Below, piece by piece: positions 1-10,271 of a stretch of DNA of 64,000 bases. Source of the DNA: Xiphydria camelus. Its lineage: Eukaryota > Arthropoda > Insecta > Hymenoptera > Xiphydriidae. The notes beneath the pieces are model-generated. The model worked only from the letters and a program-made list of their open reading frames with translations. It made no database searches and was not told the DNA's origin. Made by a program: the position numbers and the translations under genes. Position 1 is the first letter of the stretch. Each line of letters starts with the position of its first letter. The stretch lies in NCBI GenBank assembly GCA_963678675.1, contig OY783195.1, positions 17,577,342 to 17,641,341 on the forward strand, in the 5' to 3' direction.

Positions 1-506
1 GAGAGGCCATCCGACTCGCCCGGACGGAAAACGCCACCGTCGGCCACGTCACCTTGATAGAGTTTCCCGAGACCAGGGAAGCGGCCGTCCAGGCGAACAA
101 ATCAACGTGCTCGGTCCATACACAGACAATCGCACCGGCCACCGTCGACACCGCCGTTCAGACGGGAAAGGATCGAATGCTCGTCCCTCGAGAGACGACG
201 TTGGGACCAGCCAAGCGCCCCAGTGCCGCAACCCAAGCCGAGCACGAGAGGAAGTACCGCGCTGCGAGGTTAGAGACCACTCCCGTGGAGACGCGAGTAC
301 GCCCACCAAAGGGGACGTGCTTCAGCTGCCATCGAGTGGGACATCGGTATCCAGAATGCCCTAATCCCACGGGAGACCCGTCCTGCTACACGTGTGGACT
401 TCGTGGGGCAACCAGGAAAACGTGCCCCCATTGTGTAGATGCGTGGAAGGCTGAAAAGCTTCAGGCGCTGGCCGCAAGAGCCTATGCCAGAGACCACCGT
501 TATTAG
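1..506 (+). CDS. Gag-like zinc-knuckle protein, 5' end outside window
   Basis: The reading frame is open from base 3 at the window edge to a TAG at 504-506, so the true start lies upstream; no ATG is needed to explain it. The last third carries a canonical CX2CX4HX4C knuckle (C-F-S-C...H...C, first Cys at 318), followed by a second knuckle in which His is replaced by Ala (CYTCGLRGATRKTC) and a CPHC pair. The upstream part is rich in Thr, Ala and Arg with no hydrophobic segment. Paired zinc knuckles at the C-terminus are typical of retrotransposon Gag or non-LTR ORF1 proteins, which bind element RNA. No protease or RT follows; a foldback element begins about 40 bp after the stop. I cannot tell which retroelement clade it belongs to. 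Confidence 0.6.
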   Translation, partial: EAIRLARTENATVGHVTLIEFPETREAAVQANKSTCSVHTQTIAPATVDTAVQTGKDRMLVPRETTLGPAKRPSAATQAEHERKYRAARLETTPVETRVRPPKGTCFSCHRVGHRYPECPNPTGDPSCYTCGLRGATRKTCPHCVDAWKAEKLQALAARAYARDHRY

Positions 507-882
507 CGGGAAAACAACCACTAGGCCAGTCGACAAGTGCATTGATAGCGGGAGCAATTCCGGACAAGCTGGAAATAATTTTAATTTGTTTCATTTGGTG
601 TTAAAAAGCAAGTATTAAATTTGCACCCCCAGAAAGCCCGGATTTGGCCGCCATCTTAACAAAAGGGGTTAAAAAAGTTTTTTCTTATTATTTGTCAATA
701 ACTCGATTTCTATAAACTTTAGAGTAACATATGTAGTTACGAAAATTAAAGCAAATTAAGTTATCTATAAAAAATGTTCTATATGTTTTTCCCGTGCGAC
801 TATCTGGTTCGAAGTTATATGGGCATCAAAAGCTGGATATATTATAGGAACTTATTATTTTCTTTATTCTAGGCACATTTAA

Positions 883-1193
883 CCCCTTACTGCATGATTT
901 TTTTAAATTCCATGAAAAATATATATATGATAGCTTTGCCCCTATTATTCATCAGAAAAATAATTTTAAAAATATTTATGAAAAAATAAACATTTATTTT
1001 TAAAAAAATGATTTATGCCATATATGGCACACCATACATAGGAACAATAACATACGTACAATTGGCTACTAATACATATAACTTTTTTATATATATTGCA
1101 GTCGAGAAGATTTACAACGATTTATGGTAGCACACACATCAGGTAGGTATCAGTGTAAGTGCCATATTATATGGTACAAGATGCAGGAAGGGG
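883..1193. mobile_element. piggyBac-like MITE in left arm
   Basis: The element begins CCCCTTACTGCATGA and ends with the imperfect inverse ATGCAGGAAGGGG. It is flanked on both sides by TTAA (879-882 and 1194-1197), the target duplication of piggyBac elements, whose ends start with CCC. It contains the palindrome CCATATATGGCA. No coding capacity. Confidence 0.65.
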
Positions 1194-1784
1194 TTAAAAA
1201 ATAGCAACTGCTGTTATGCTTTCATGATTGTATTTATATTTGTTTTCTGTCGGCCAACTCTACTTCTGTTATATACGGAATGTTTAACTCAAGGTCATTA
1301 ACCCTGTAAGCACCTAGACAAGGAAAGTCGGGTGTAAAAATCTATACAGGGAAAGTCGGGCTTTCCCGATCGAGCCTTCCGCTATGCTCAAAAAGGGCCA
1401 AAAAAAGGAATTGTTTCTTAATATTAGCAAATATCTCGATTAGTATCAATTTTATAGCAAAATATGTAGTTATCAAAATTAAAGAAGGGTAGGTACTCTA
1501 TTAAAAACGTTATGTAGGTATATTTTTTTGTACGACTACCTGTTTTGAAGTTATTGGCGTTGAACTCTCGAAACTTAATAATTTTCTTATTGTAGGCACT
1601 CTTAAACACATTCAATTGCTTTTTGGTGATATACATTTTTATTTGGTAAAGAAATCATATCACACATATATACTTGTACTTGCTTCCACACCACCTAGGG
1701 GTAAAGTACCCTGCGCGTTTTTTAAAAAGTGGTCTCCACAATAGGCCTAATCCACTATACCACCGACTTAGATAACCAAGTTTT

Positions 1785-2025
1785 TTTGAGGTTGTAGGCT
1801 CATCAGAGTTTTTTCGCCTTTTTGATGTTACTGGTTGTTCAATATAACCCTCAATATCATCCTGAATGTCTTCACATCTGTCTCATATTCCGGATCTGGT
1901 TCATAATGTGCAGCAGACTCTATTGATTGGTTCATATCTCTTTCTATATCGATAGGGAAATTCTCCTCGTAGTCTTCGACGTCTAATTCGACCACTTCCG
2001 AAGTATTCGAATAAGATTTGCCCTG
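1785..2025 (-). pseudogene. Acidic protein remnant in the foldback loop
   Basis: Read on the minus strand, the loop gives a Glu/Asp-rich stretch (beginning SNTSEVVELDVEDYEENF) that shifts frame once and ends in a Lys/Arg-rich segment (TSKRRKNSDEPTTSKK). Acidic stretches next to basic nuclear-localisation-like segments are common at the termini of TE-encoded proteins. The following DNA resembles the sequence downstream of the CXC-protein remnant at 27175-27323, so this may be the C-terminus of a related protein. I do not recognise a named domain. Confidence 0.35.
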
Positions 2026-2150
2026 GCAAAATGTTATTGGAAGTTATCTAAATTGGTGGTATAGTAGATTAGGCCTATTGGGGAGACCGCTTTAAAAAAA
2101 CGCACCGGGTACTTTACCTCTAGGTGCAGTGGAAGCAAGTACAAGTATAT

Positions 2151-2168
2151 GTGTGTGTGTGTGTATGT
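2151..2168. repeat. (GT)n microsatellite
   Basis: Short run of GT/TG dinucleotides. The mirrored place in the left arm has only a few CA repeats, so the run expanded after the inverted duplication. Confidence 0.7.
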
Positions 2169-2635
2169 GATATGATTTCTTTACCAAATAAAAATGTACC
2201 TAAATCACCAAAAAGCAATTGAATGTATTTAAGAGTGCCTACAATAAGAAAATTATTAAGTTTCGAGAGTTCAACGCCAATAACTTCAAAACAGGTAGTC
2301 GTACAAAAAAATGTACCTACATAACGTTTTTAATAGAGTATCTACTCTTCTTTAATTTTGATAACTACATATTTTGCTATAAAATTGATACTAATCGAGA
2401 TATTTGCTAATATTAAGAAACAATTCCTTTTTTGGCCCTTTTTGAGCATAGCGGGAGGCTTGATCGGGAAAGCCCGACTTTCCCTGTCCAGATTCTTACA
2501 CCCGACATTCCTTGTCTAGGTGCTTATAGGGTTACCTTGAGTTAAACATTCCATATACAACAGAAGTAGGGTTGGCCGACAGAAAACAAATATAAATGCA
2601 ATCATGAAAGCATAACAGCAGTTGCTATTTTTTAA

Positions 2636-2941
2636 CCCCTTCCTGCATCTTGTACCATATATGGCACGTACCCTGATACCTACCTGATGTGTGTTACCAT
2701 AAATTATTGTAAATCTTCTCGACTGCAATATATATAAAAAAGTTATATGTATTAGTAGCCAATTGTACGTACGTTATTGTTCCTATGTATGGTGTGCCAT
2801 ATATGGCATAAATAATTTTTTTTTTAATAAATGTTTATTTTTTCATAAATATTTTTAAAATTATTTTTCGGATGAATAATAGGGGCAAAACTGTCATATA
2901 TATATTTTTCATGGAATGTACAAAAATCATGCAGAAAGGGG
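2636..2941. mobile_element. piggyBac-like MITE in right arm (mirror copy)
   Basis: This is the reverse-complement partner of 883-1193, again bounded by TTAA (2632-2635 and 2942-2945) and CCCCTT/AAGGGG ends. It sits at the mirrored position in the arm, so it was present before the arm was duplicated. Confidence 0.65.
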
Positions 2942-3210
2942 TTAAATGTGCCTAGAGAGAATAAAGAAAATAATAAATGCCTATAATAAATATATCCAGC
3001 TATTTATGCCCATATAACTTCGGACCAGATAGTCGCACGGGAAAAACACATACAATATTTTTTATAGATAATTTAATTTGCTTTAATTTTCGTAACTACA
3101 TTTTTTGCTCTAAAGTTTACAGAAATAGAGTTATTGACAAATAATAAAGAAAACACGTTTTTTTAGCCCCTTTTCTTAAGATGGCGGCCAAATCCGGTAT
3201 TTCTGGGGGG

Positions 3211-3724
3211 TGAAAATTTAATACGTGCTTTTTAACACCAAACTAAACAAATTAAAATTATTTCCAGTTTGTCCGGAATTGCTCTCGCTATTAGCTATTT
3301 TATACGACTTGGCGACTGGCCTACACGCCGGACCGACCCTCCGAGACATCATCTAGTGACTGCTACCTCTTGCCGTACCGCTACCTAGCGACCTAATTAT
3401 TGTATAGCGACATAGTTACCTACTTATCTTAAAGCTATCTTAAATTACCGAATCACCGAATAACTGGTGAAAATTTAATACGTGCTTTTTAACACCAAAT
3501 GAAACAAATTAAAATTATTTCCAGTTTGTCCGGAATTGCTCTCGCTATTAGCTATTTTATACGACTTGGCGACTGGCCTACACGCCGGACCGACCCTCCG
3601 AGACATCATCTAGTGACTGCTACCTCATGCCGTACCGTTACCTAGCGACCTAATTATTGTATAGCGACATAGTTACCTACTTATCTTAAAGCTACCTTAA
3701 ATTACCGAATCACCGAATAACTAG
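3211..3724 (+). repeat. 257-bp tandem duplication
   Basis: The unit starting TGAAAATTTAATACGTGC at 3211 repeats almost perfectly from 3468; only a handful of bases differ by eye. The first part of each unit is the outer end of the foldback right arm. The remainder (GACTTGGCGACTGGCCTAC onward) is unique and carries short repeats of TACCTAGCGACC and TTACCGAATCACCGAAT type. Confidence 0.85.
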
Positions 3725-3837
3725 TATAATTATAACGTACCTTACCCCATAACTACTACATAACTTAACCCACCTTATAATGACCTATGTAACTTGGCTT
3801 ACCCCATACTTAACTATATAATAAATGTTACCTAAAT

Positions 3838-3838
<1 letters not shown>

Positions 3839-3875
<37 letters not shown>
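3839..3875. repeat. (CT)n microsatellite at gap edge
   Basis: At least 18 CT units run straight into a run of Ns, so the true length is unknown. Confidence 0.9.
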
Positions 3876-4075
3876 NNNNNNNNNNNNNNNNNNNNNNNNN
3901 NNNNNNNNNNNNNNNNNNNNNNNNNNNNNNNNNNNNNNNNNNNNNNNNNNNNNNNNNNNNNNNNNNNNNNNNNNNNNNNNNNNNNNNNNNNNNNNNNNNN
4001 NNNNNNNNNNNNNNNNNNNNNNNNNNNNNNNNNNNNNNNNNNNNNNNNNNNNNNNNNNNNNNNNNNNNNNNNNNN
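3876..4075. other. Assembly gap (200 Ns)
   Basis: Exactly 200 Ns, an arbitrary-looking gap size. It lies beside a microsatellite and a tandem duplication, so both gap length and local order are doubtful. Confidence 0.98.
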
Positions 4076-4970
4076 ACACCTCTTTACCATCGCCTCCGCA
4101 AACGCTAGATATTGGTTCCTTTTAGATTCTCTAAAGCAGTGAATTAGGCAGAGCTTTCGCTCCATATCTCGCTCCCTACATTACGCTACCTCCGCCAAGA
4201 ATTGAAAAGTTAACGTCCATGCCCCTTTCTTTAATTATTTGAAATTTTATTTATTTTATTAATAATTTTTATTAATTTATTACGATTATATTGATTCATT
4301 TTTTTTATATTTTGATTAACGTGATTAATTAATTTTTGCTATGGAAATCTCGACTATTAATGATGAAGTTTAGCAGTTCACGGTTCCACATTCCCGTTGA
4401 GTCGAATATTTAATTTTACTGATGGTCTAGTGGAATCGCCACGGAGTCGCTGCATGTCAAATCAATTCCTGGCTTCGTTCACAAAGGAATATTCGACTAA
4501 AAGGCCGTTCGGCCGTTTCGAAGTAGGGGGGAGTTGTGACGTTGCAAATTGGGCACGTCACAATGGGGCACAATCCCTCACGCCGCGCCGCTAGTCCTGC
4601 CATCCCCAGAGCAGTACTTAGATTAGAAGCGTAAATAGAGCATCAATAATTAGTTTTGTTATATTAGGAACGACTACCATATCTAAACCCGTTAAGCTAG
4701 AGACAGATCAACGAAGACGCTAGAGCTGGAGGACAAGGGGCTGCAACGAGCGCCAGATTCCCTGTGGCAAGATGCCTACGACTTCCCTTCCCTACCTGCC
4801 AGGCGCAGGACTGGGACTTGCAGTTAGAGAGCGTGCCGAAGTGTGCGACTACCCGATAGCGCCGGGTAGCGTCGTTACAATACATACGTAGGATATCTTA
4901 TGCATATCCCTGAATACATGTACTAATGTGCATAAGTCATACATATACACATATTGTATGTATATGTATA
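4076..4970. other. No recognisable gene
   Basis: Mixed sequence with an AT-rich section (4200-4380) and a moderately GC section (4440-4880) containing short open frames of about 60 codons without domain signatures. Nothing supports a gene. Confidence 0.5.
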
Positions 4971-5661
4971 TTAGGGTGGGCCAAAAAAAAATACTATTTT
5001 TTTAAAATTACTATGACAACATTGTTGAGGATGACGAAAAAGAAATTCTGCTGAAGTTTCAGCTCTTAATATTAGTAATAACACAACTGCCTCATCGCAA
5101 TCTTCTTTTTCCCGTTTAAATAACATGCGAACATTTTTGTTGAACTTTAACTTTTTATAACTTGTTAACGGATTAGCGCATTCGAATGATCAAAACGTAT
5201 TCTTGTAGGAAATCGGACAACCTACAAAAAAGGTATCTTATGAATTTTTGATAAATTTATCAGTTCGGAAGTTATTCGAGGTCAAAGTTGAACTGGTGAT
5301 CAACTTCACGGTTTTTTTTCTCATTTTTGACATGAAATAATTTTTAACCTCTTTTTATTTCAGTTGTTTAAGATTTTTCTTTAATTATTTCCAAATATTC
5401 AAAGTTCAATAATTTCCCCAGAGTAATTATTATCAGAATTCATTATAATTCTGTTTCCTGCAAGCCATTTTTAGAAATGAATAATAATCCTCTTTATGAT
5501 TTTTCATGGACGCAACATTTGTTAGTCAAAAATAAAAAAATCAGATTAATTAAATTTTCATTTTTATGCGATTTAAAAAGGTACCTAATTTTTTTTCATT
5601 GATTTACTTTTCATGAAAAAGAAATTTAAAACTTTTTTTCGGAATAACAAAATCTTGATTT

Positions 5662-5828
5662 TGTGGTGTATTCAACCACGCAAGTATTGGGTAACACCTA
5701 GATATTGGGAGAAAGGGCTCTCCGTCAGAGTTAGTTGCGTGCTGACCCCCGGCCAGCACACTGGAGCTCCGGCCCAGCCGCAAAGTATATGCCAATAAAT
5801 ATTCACATGTAACACCTAAGATTTAACA
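5662..5828 (+). repeat. 5' LTR of Gypsy copy 1
   Basis: 167 bp, TG...CA ends. It holds AATAAA (polyadenylation-signal-like, near 5794) and a short TATATG box-like stretch just before it. A LTR this short leaves little room for enhancer elements. Confidence 0.93.
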
Positions 5829-5830
5829 AC

Positions 5831-5844
5831 TGGCGACGAGGATT
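5831..5844 (+). other. Primer-binding site, tRNA-Ser(GCT) type
   Basis: TGGCGACGAGGAT starts 2 bp after the LTR. It complements CCA plus the 3' end of insect tRNA-Ser(GCT), recalled as ending ATCCTCGTCG. The match covers about 13 bases, so serine tRNA is the likely reverse-transcription primer. Confidence 0.7.
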
Positions 5845-5940
5845 ACAGAACCTATGTACGCGAGTGCGATAAATAGTGTCCCGAAAACACGTGCGTAGAG
5901 CCAAGCTCCGGGGCGTTATATATTTACACAGAAAACTCTA

Positions 5941-7725
5941 ATGGAGGAAAAGCCGAAAGGAACGGCGTGGATTCAAAAACTAAATAAACAAGAAGTTATC
6001 GCAGAGTTAGAGAAAAGAGGAGAATCTATCGAACAAACAGACACCTACGATATTTTGAGAAAACAATTGAGAGATACAATTAAAAAAGAAGCTTACACGA
6101 CGCCAGAAAATTCAGAAGTAGAAACTGAGTTAGACGGAGAAGACAGTATGGCCAATCAGAAATTCGAATTTCAACCAAACAACGACTGGGAACTTTTCGA
6201 GGAAAAGCTGGAGTGTTTGTTTATTGCCAAGAACATAACAGACAACAAAGTGAAAGTGGCCACGCTAGTGACAAAATTAACCTCAGAGCCACATGCGCTT
6301 CTCAAGCAGCTAATCACACCAGCAAAAATCAAGGACAGCAGGTACGAGGACTTGACGAAGGTATTATCAGAACACCTAAAACCGAAGCCATCGGAAGCCA
6401 TGGAGCGATGTACTTTTCACACAGCAAAACAAGAATCGCACGAGTCAATTACTGACTTTATAGCGAGACTAAAAAAATTGTCAATTCATTGCAATTTTAC
6501 AGAATTAGACAATGCCATTCGAGACCAATTAGTGTGCGGGATCAGTGATAAAGACATCAGAATAAAGTTATTTGAAGAAAAGGAATTAACATTGAAAAAA
6601 GCGCAAGAAATAGCGATAGCGCGAGAAGCAGCAGTGAAAAACGCTACAAAATCGAATAATACCCTGGAGAATAAAAGTGTAAGAAACGAGGTATACGTTA
6701 TACAAGGTGACGAGCAGAGGACATGGCAACGCAGAGGCCAGCGAGAAAGAGGTATACAAGGGAAGGCGGCCAGCGACTACAACAACACACAGCAGCAGCC
6801 GAGTCAACATTCCACGGGATCATCCAAACCGGGCTGTTATCGCTGCGGGAAGGTAAATCACCCGAGTAGCGAATGTCGTTTTCGAAATTATGTATGCAAT
6901 AACTGCAATAAAAAAGGGCATTTAGCGAGAGCGTGTAAAAGCGGTAAAAATGTAGCGCAAAAGTCAACCGAAATAAAAAGATTAACAGCAAACGGAGAAA
7001 GCGATGAAATCACGGACGAAAATAGCGATGAAACGCGAGATCACGAAAAGAATTTTTTTTCTATCAATCAAATAAATGTAACAGACTCGCGTAAAGATAA
7101 CAACGTAGCTAGAGAAGAAATAGTTAATCACACAAGCAATAATAGCACAGGGATAGTACCCATGTACGTAGAATTAAAAATAAACGGAAAAAATATTAAA
7201 TTCGAGATTGACACAGGTACATTTGCAACTGTAATTTCTGAAAAAACGTACAATAAATATTTCAGTAAAAATAAAATCACAGAAACAGAAAAAGACTTAA
7301 GAGCGTATGGAGGACACGCATTAGTACCAAGAGGCGAACTAACTGATTTAGAGGTCACGTTCAATAATACGACGAGAATATTGAAATGCTTTGTTTTGCC
7401 GGGAACAGGACCAGCGCTAATGGGTCGAGAATGGCTTACACAGTTCAGAGCATGGCCTTTAACTATACCGAAATTCGATTCAAATACAGTAAATAAAATC
7501 GAAGAGACCTTGTGTGATTATCTAGCTCGACACTTCCCTACGTTGTTTAGCGACTCACCTGGATTATATAATAAGAGTACAACTAAAATCCACATGAAAG
7601 AAAATACGAAGCCAATAGCGTTAAAATGCAGACATGCTGCATATGCATTACGACTAATGCTCGAAAAAGAAATAGACAGGTTAGTTGAATTAGGACACTT
7701 AAAACGGGTGGATGTATCAAAGTAG
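5941..7725 (+). CDS. Gag-protease and start of RT, ends at premature UAG
   Basis: The 594-codon frame begins at the first ATG about 110 bp after the primer site. Order: a Gag region (residues about 60-250, with the MANQKFEF...NDWELFEEKLE motif), two zinc knuckles CYRCGKVNHPSSEC (from residue 299) and CNNCNKKGHLARAC (from 319), then an aspartic protease with catalytic DTG at residue 424 (codon at 7210). The N-terminal edge of reverse transcriptase follows before TAG at 7723-7725. The same frame continues after the stop, so in the intact family Gag-Pol is one polyprotein without frameshifting. The stop lies at the conserved spot just before the ATPIV motif of RT where relatives carry Trp, so it is a point mutation rather than a designed gag/pol boundary. 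Acts in cytoplasmic particles in related elements. Confidence 0.9.
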   Translation: MEEKPKGTAWIQKLNKQEVIAELEKRGESIEQTDTYDILRKQLRDTIKKEAYTTPENSEVETELDGEDSMANQKFEFQPNNDWELFEEKLECLFIAKNITDNKVKVATLVTKLTSEPHALLKQLITPAKIKDSRYEDLTKVLSEHLKPKPSEAMERCTFHTAKQESHESITDFIARLKKLSIHCNFTELDNAIRDQLVCGISDKDIRIKLFEEKELTLKKAQEIAIAREAAVKNATKSNNTLENKSVRNEVYVIQGDEQRTWQRRGQRERGIQGKAASDYNNTQQQPSQHSTGSSKPGCYRCGKVNHPSSECRFRNYVCNNCNKKGHLARACKSGKNVAQKSTEIKRLTANGESDEITDENSDETRDHEKNFFSINQINVTDSRKDNNVAREEIVNHTSNNSTGIVPMYVELKINGKNIKFEIDTGTFATVISEKTYNKYFSKNKITETEKDLRAYGGHALVPRGELTDLEVTFNNTTRILKCFVLPGTGPALMGREWLTQFRAWPLTIPKFDSNTVNKIEETLCDYLARHFPTLFSDSPGLYNKSTTKIHMKENTKPIALKCRHAAYALRLMLEKEIDRLVELGHLKRVDVSK

Positions 7726-10089
7726 GCAACGCCTATCGTGCCAGTATTGAAAGGCAACAATGAAATACGAATTTGCGGAGATTTTAAACTGACGTTAAAC
7801 CCGCACCTGCTTATAGATAAATACCCATTGCACACTATAGACGAAATTTTCGCAAAACTACAAGGAGGTAAATTTTTTTCCGAATTGGATCTCAAACATG
7901 CGTATATGCAATTTCCGGTTGACGATGAAAGCGCGGAATTGTTAACGATAATTACACATAAGGGCTTGTATAGATACACAAAAATACCCGAAGGAATCTC
8001 ACCAGCACCGGCAGACATACAGCGTAAAATGGACGAGTGTTTGAGTGGGATTGACGGAGTTATTGCATATCTAGACAATATATACGTATCAGGAAAGACT
8101 GAGGAAGAGCATTTGGGAAATTTAAAAATAGTGTGTAAAAGATTGCAAGATTGCAACTTACGGCTAAACTTAAAGAAATGTAACTTTATGAAATCGCGTA
8201 TTGATGTATTAGGGTTCGTAATAGACAAAGACGGTCTGCACAAATCAAAATCAAAAATCAACGCAATGGTAAACGCACCGCGACCGACAAACGAAAAGGA
8301 ACTTGCATCGTTATTAGGGCTTGTAAATTTTTATGCCAGATTCTTGAAAAACAGATCAGTAAAGCTAAAGCCACTTTACGACTTACTAAATAAAGAGAAA
8401 GAAGAGTGGGATGATGAATGCGAAACCGCATTTAAATGGGTAAAAAATGAACTAATAAATCCGAGTTTTTTAGCTCATTACGATCCAAATGAGGAAATAT
8501 TACTCGCGTGTGATGCATCGGATTACGGATTATCCGCGATTCTGTCCCACCGATATAAAGATGGTTCAGAAAGGCCAATCGCGTATGCGTCAAAGAAAAT
8601 ACCCAAGACCGAATTAAAACGTGCAATTATTGATAAAGAAGCAATGGCAATAGTCTTCGGATTTAAACGATTCTATCAATTTGTATTCGGTAAGGAAATT
8701 ACGTTACGTACAGATAATAAACCATTAGAATTAATATTAGGACCTAGAAAAGGAATACCGCAAACGGCAGACAACAGATTGCAACGATATGCGTATTATC
8801 TCTCTGGATACCGTTACAAAATAGAACATGTGAAATCCGAGAGAAATGCGAACGCCGATGCATTGTCGCGACTACCAGTAGAGGACGATACGGATATTTC
8901 AAACTTGTACAGTAAAACTCCGTCACAGGTTTATTTCTTCGAAAATCAATCGATTGCCTTTAATAGTAAAATGCTTGCGGCAGAAAGCAAGAAAGATAAA
9001 GTTCTTAGCGACGTGATACGTCATGTAACAGGCGACTGGCCGAATTACAACGATCTCACCGAAGAAAAAAAAATTTTCTTTAAAATTAGATTCGAACTAA
9101 GTGTAGAGAAAGAGTGCCTCTTCTGGGGAGTGCGCGCATGCATTCCAGAAAAAATGCGATTCGCAATATTGAACGAACTTCATGCAACGCATTTCGGAAT
9201 TGTAAAAATGAAAATGTTCGCGCGCTCATATGTGTATTGGCCGGGTATAGACTCAGCGATAGAAGAAATCGCAAATACATGTAAAACGTGTTTAATAGAC
9301 AGAAAAGTTCCGAATAAAACACCACTAACGACGTGGCCATTTCCAAGTAAAGTATGGGGCCGCATACACTGTGATTATGCGAAATTTGAAGGTGACATGT
9401 ATTTAATTATAATAGATGCACACAGCAAATGGCCAGAAATAATAAACTGCAAAAAAAATACGGATGCGCAAAGGCTCATAAAAGAATTTAAAATTCTATT
9501 CACAAGATTTGGATTACCTATTCACTGCGTGACAGACGGAGGTCCGCAGTTTAGAAGCGCAGAATTTTGCAAGTTTCTCAAGGTAAATAATATAGAGCAT
9601 ACCTTTTCGCCTCCGTATCACCCAGCAACGAATGGGGCTGCGGAAAATTTTATACAAACATTCAAGCATAAGGTAGCGAAAATTGTAAAAGGGGGAGAGA
9701 AAGTGGAAAACGCAGTTAGTAAATTCGTTTTCGATTATAGAAACTACCCGCACTGTACGACGGGTAGAAGTCCTGCAAATATAATGTACAACCGGAACCC
9801 GAGAACCCGGTTCGATTGTTTAAAACCGAATGTATCTGCGTACGTTGAAAAACAACAAAGACGACAAATCGTCTCACGACCGGGAAATCGAAAAGTAAAT
9901 GTAAGCATAGGAGATAAGGTTTATATGGATGCGCACGGCGTAAGAGACGAAAAACGAATTGAAGGTAAAATTGTAAAGCAAACTACGCCTTCCACTTATG
10001 TCGTTCAAGCGGATTCTGGAAAACCGCACAAGCGGCACATTGATCAACTAATTGTACCTCTGCGGCGATCCCCGAGACTTTTTAAATAA
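7726..10089 (+). pseudogene. Pol: RT, RNase H, integrase, in frame after the stop
   Basis: In frame with the Gag part and open to TAA at 10087-10089. RT motifs are FSELDLKHAYMQF and, in the active site, YLDN where the family has Y-x-D-D: the second metal-binding Asp is Asn (codon AAT at 8077-8079). The RNase H domain keeps ACDASDYG (Asp codon 8512), DKEAMA and RTDNKPL. Integrase has an HHCC zinc domain (HATH near 9181, CKTC near 9280) and a D,D-35-E core: Asp at 9373, Asp in VTDGGPQF at 9535, Glu in GAAENF at 9643. The end, RRSPRLFK, is a common Gypsy C-terminus. No envelope-like ORF follows. With a stop and an altered catalytic residue this copy should not be autonomous, although integrase looks complete. 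Confidence 0.92.
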
Positions 10090-10104
10090 AAAAGGGGGAG
10101 AAGT
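10090..10104 (+). other. Polypurine tract
   Basis: AAAAGGGGGAGAAG sits between the Pol stop and the 3' LTR, the expected plus-strand primer. Confidence 0.85.
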
Positions 10105-10271
10105 TGTGGTGTATTCAACCACGCAAGTATTGGGTAACACCTAGATATTGGGAGAAAGGGCTCTCCGTCAGAGTTAGTTGCGTGCTGACCCCCGGCCAGC
10201 ACACTGGAGCTCCGGCCCAGCCGCAAAGTATATGCCAATAAATATTCACATGTAACACCTAAGATTTAACA
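10105..10271 (+). repeat. 3' LTR of Gypsy copy 1
   Basis: 167 bp, same sequence as the 5' LTR by eye, followed by the GATTT duplication. Confidence 0.93.

Larger units (their letters stand above)
543..3290. mobile_element. Long foldback element, arms about 1.2 kb
   Basis: The sequence from about 543 to 1775 reappears as its reverse complement from about 3290 back to 2040, with scattered differences. Matching landmarks include GCAATTCCGGACAA near 554 and 3286, and TAGGCCTATTG near 1750 and 2070. The unique loop is about 1776-2039. Each arm holds a piggyBac-like MITE. The loop and inner arms share a segment (TAGGCCTATTGGGGA...CGCGCCGGG) with the element at 26815-27866, so both probably derive from one TE family. 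Confidence 0.8.
5662..10271 (+). mobile_element. Ty3/Gypsy LTR retrotransposon, young copy
   Basis: A 4610-bp element with 167-bp LTRs that I read as identical, each starting TGTGG and ending TAACA. It is flanked by a perfect 5-bp target duplication GATTT (5657-5661 and 10272-10276). It has a primer-binding site, one Gag-Pol reading frame with domain order Gag, PR, RT, RNase H, IN (IN after RNase H defines Ty3/Gypsy), and a polypurine tract. Identical LTRs mean recent insertion, yet the frame has an internal stop and an altered RT active site. It is inserted in the foldback element 4971-10850. Confidence 0.95.

Noticed and set aside
3785..4165. ORF with ERERER repeats spanning the gap
   Set aside because: Translation of the (CT)n microsatellite and Ns; not a gene.
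5941..7725. UAG at 7723 as a programmed readthrough gag/pol boundary
   Set aside because: It falls inside the RT domain after the protease rather than between Gag and Pol, at a residue normally conserved as Trp.
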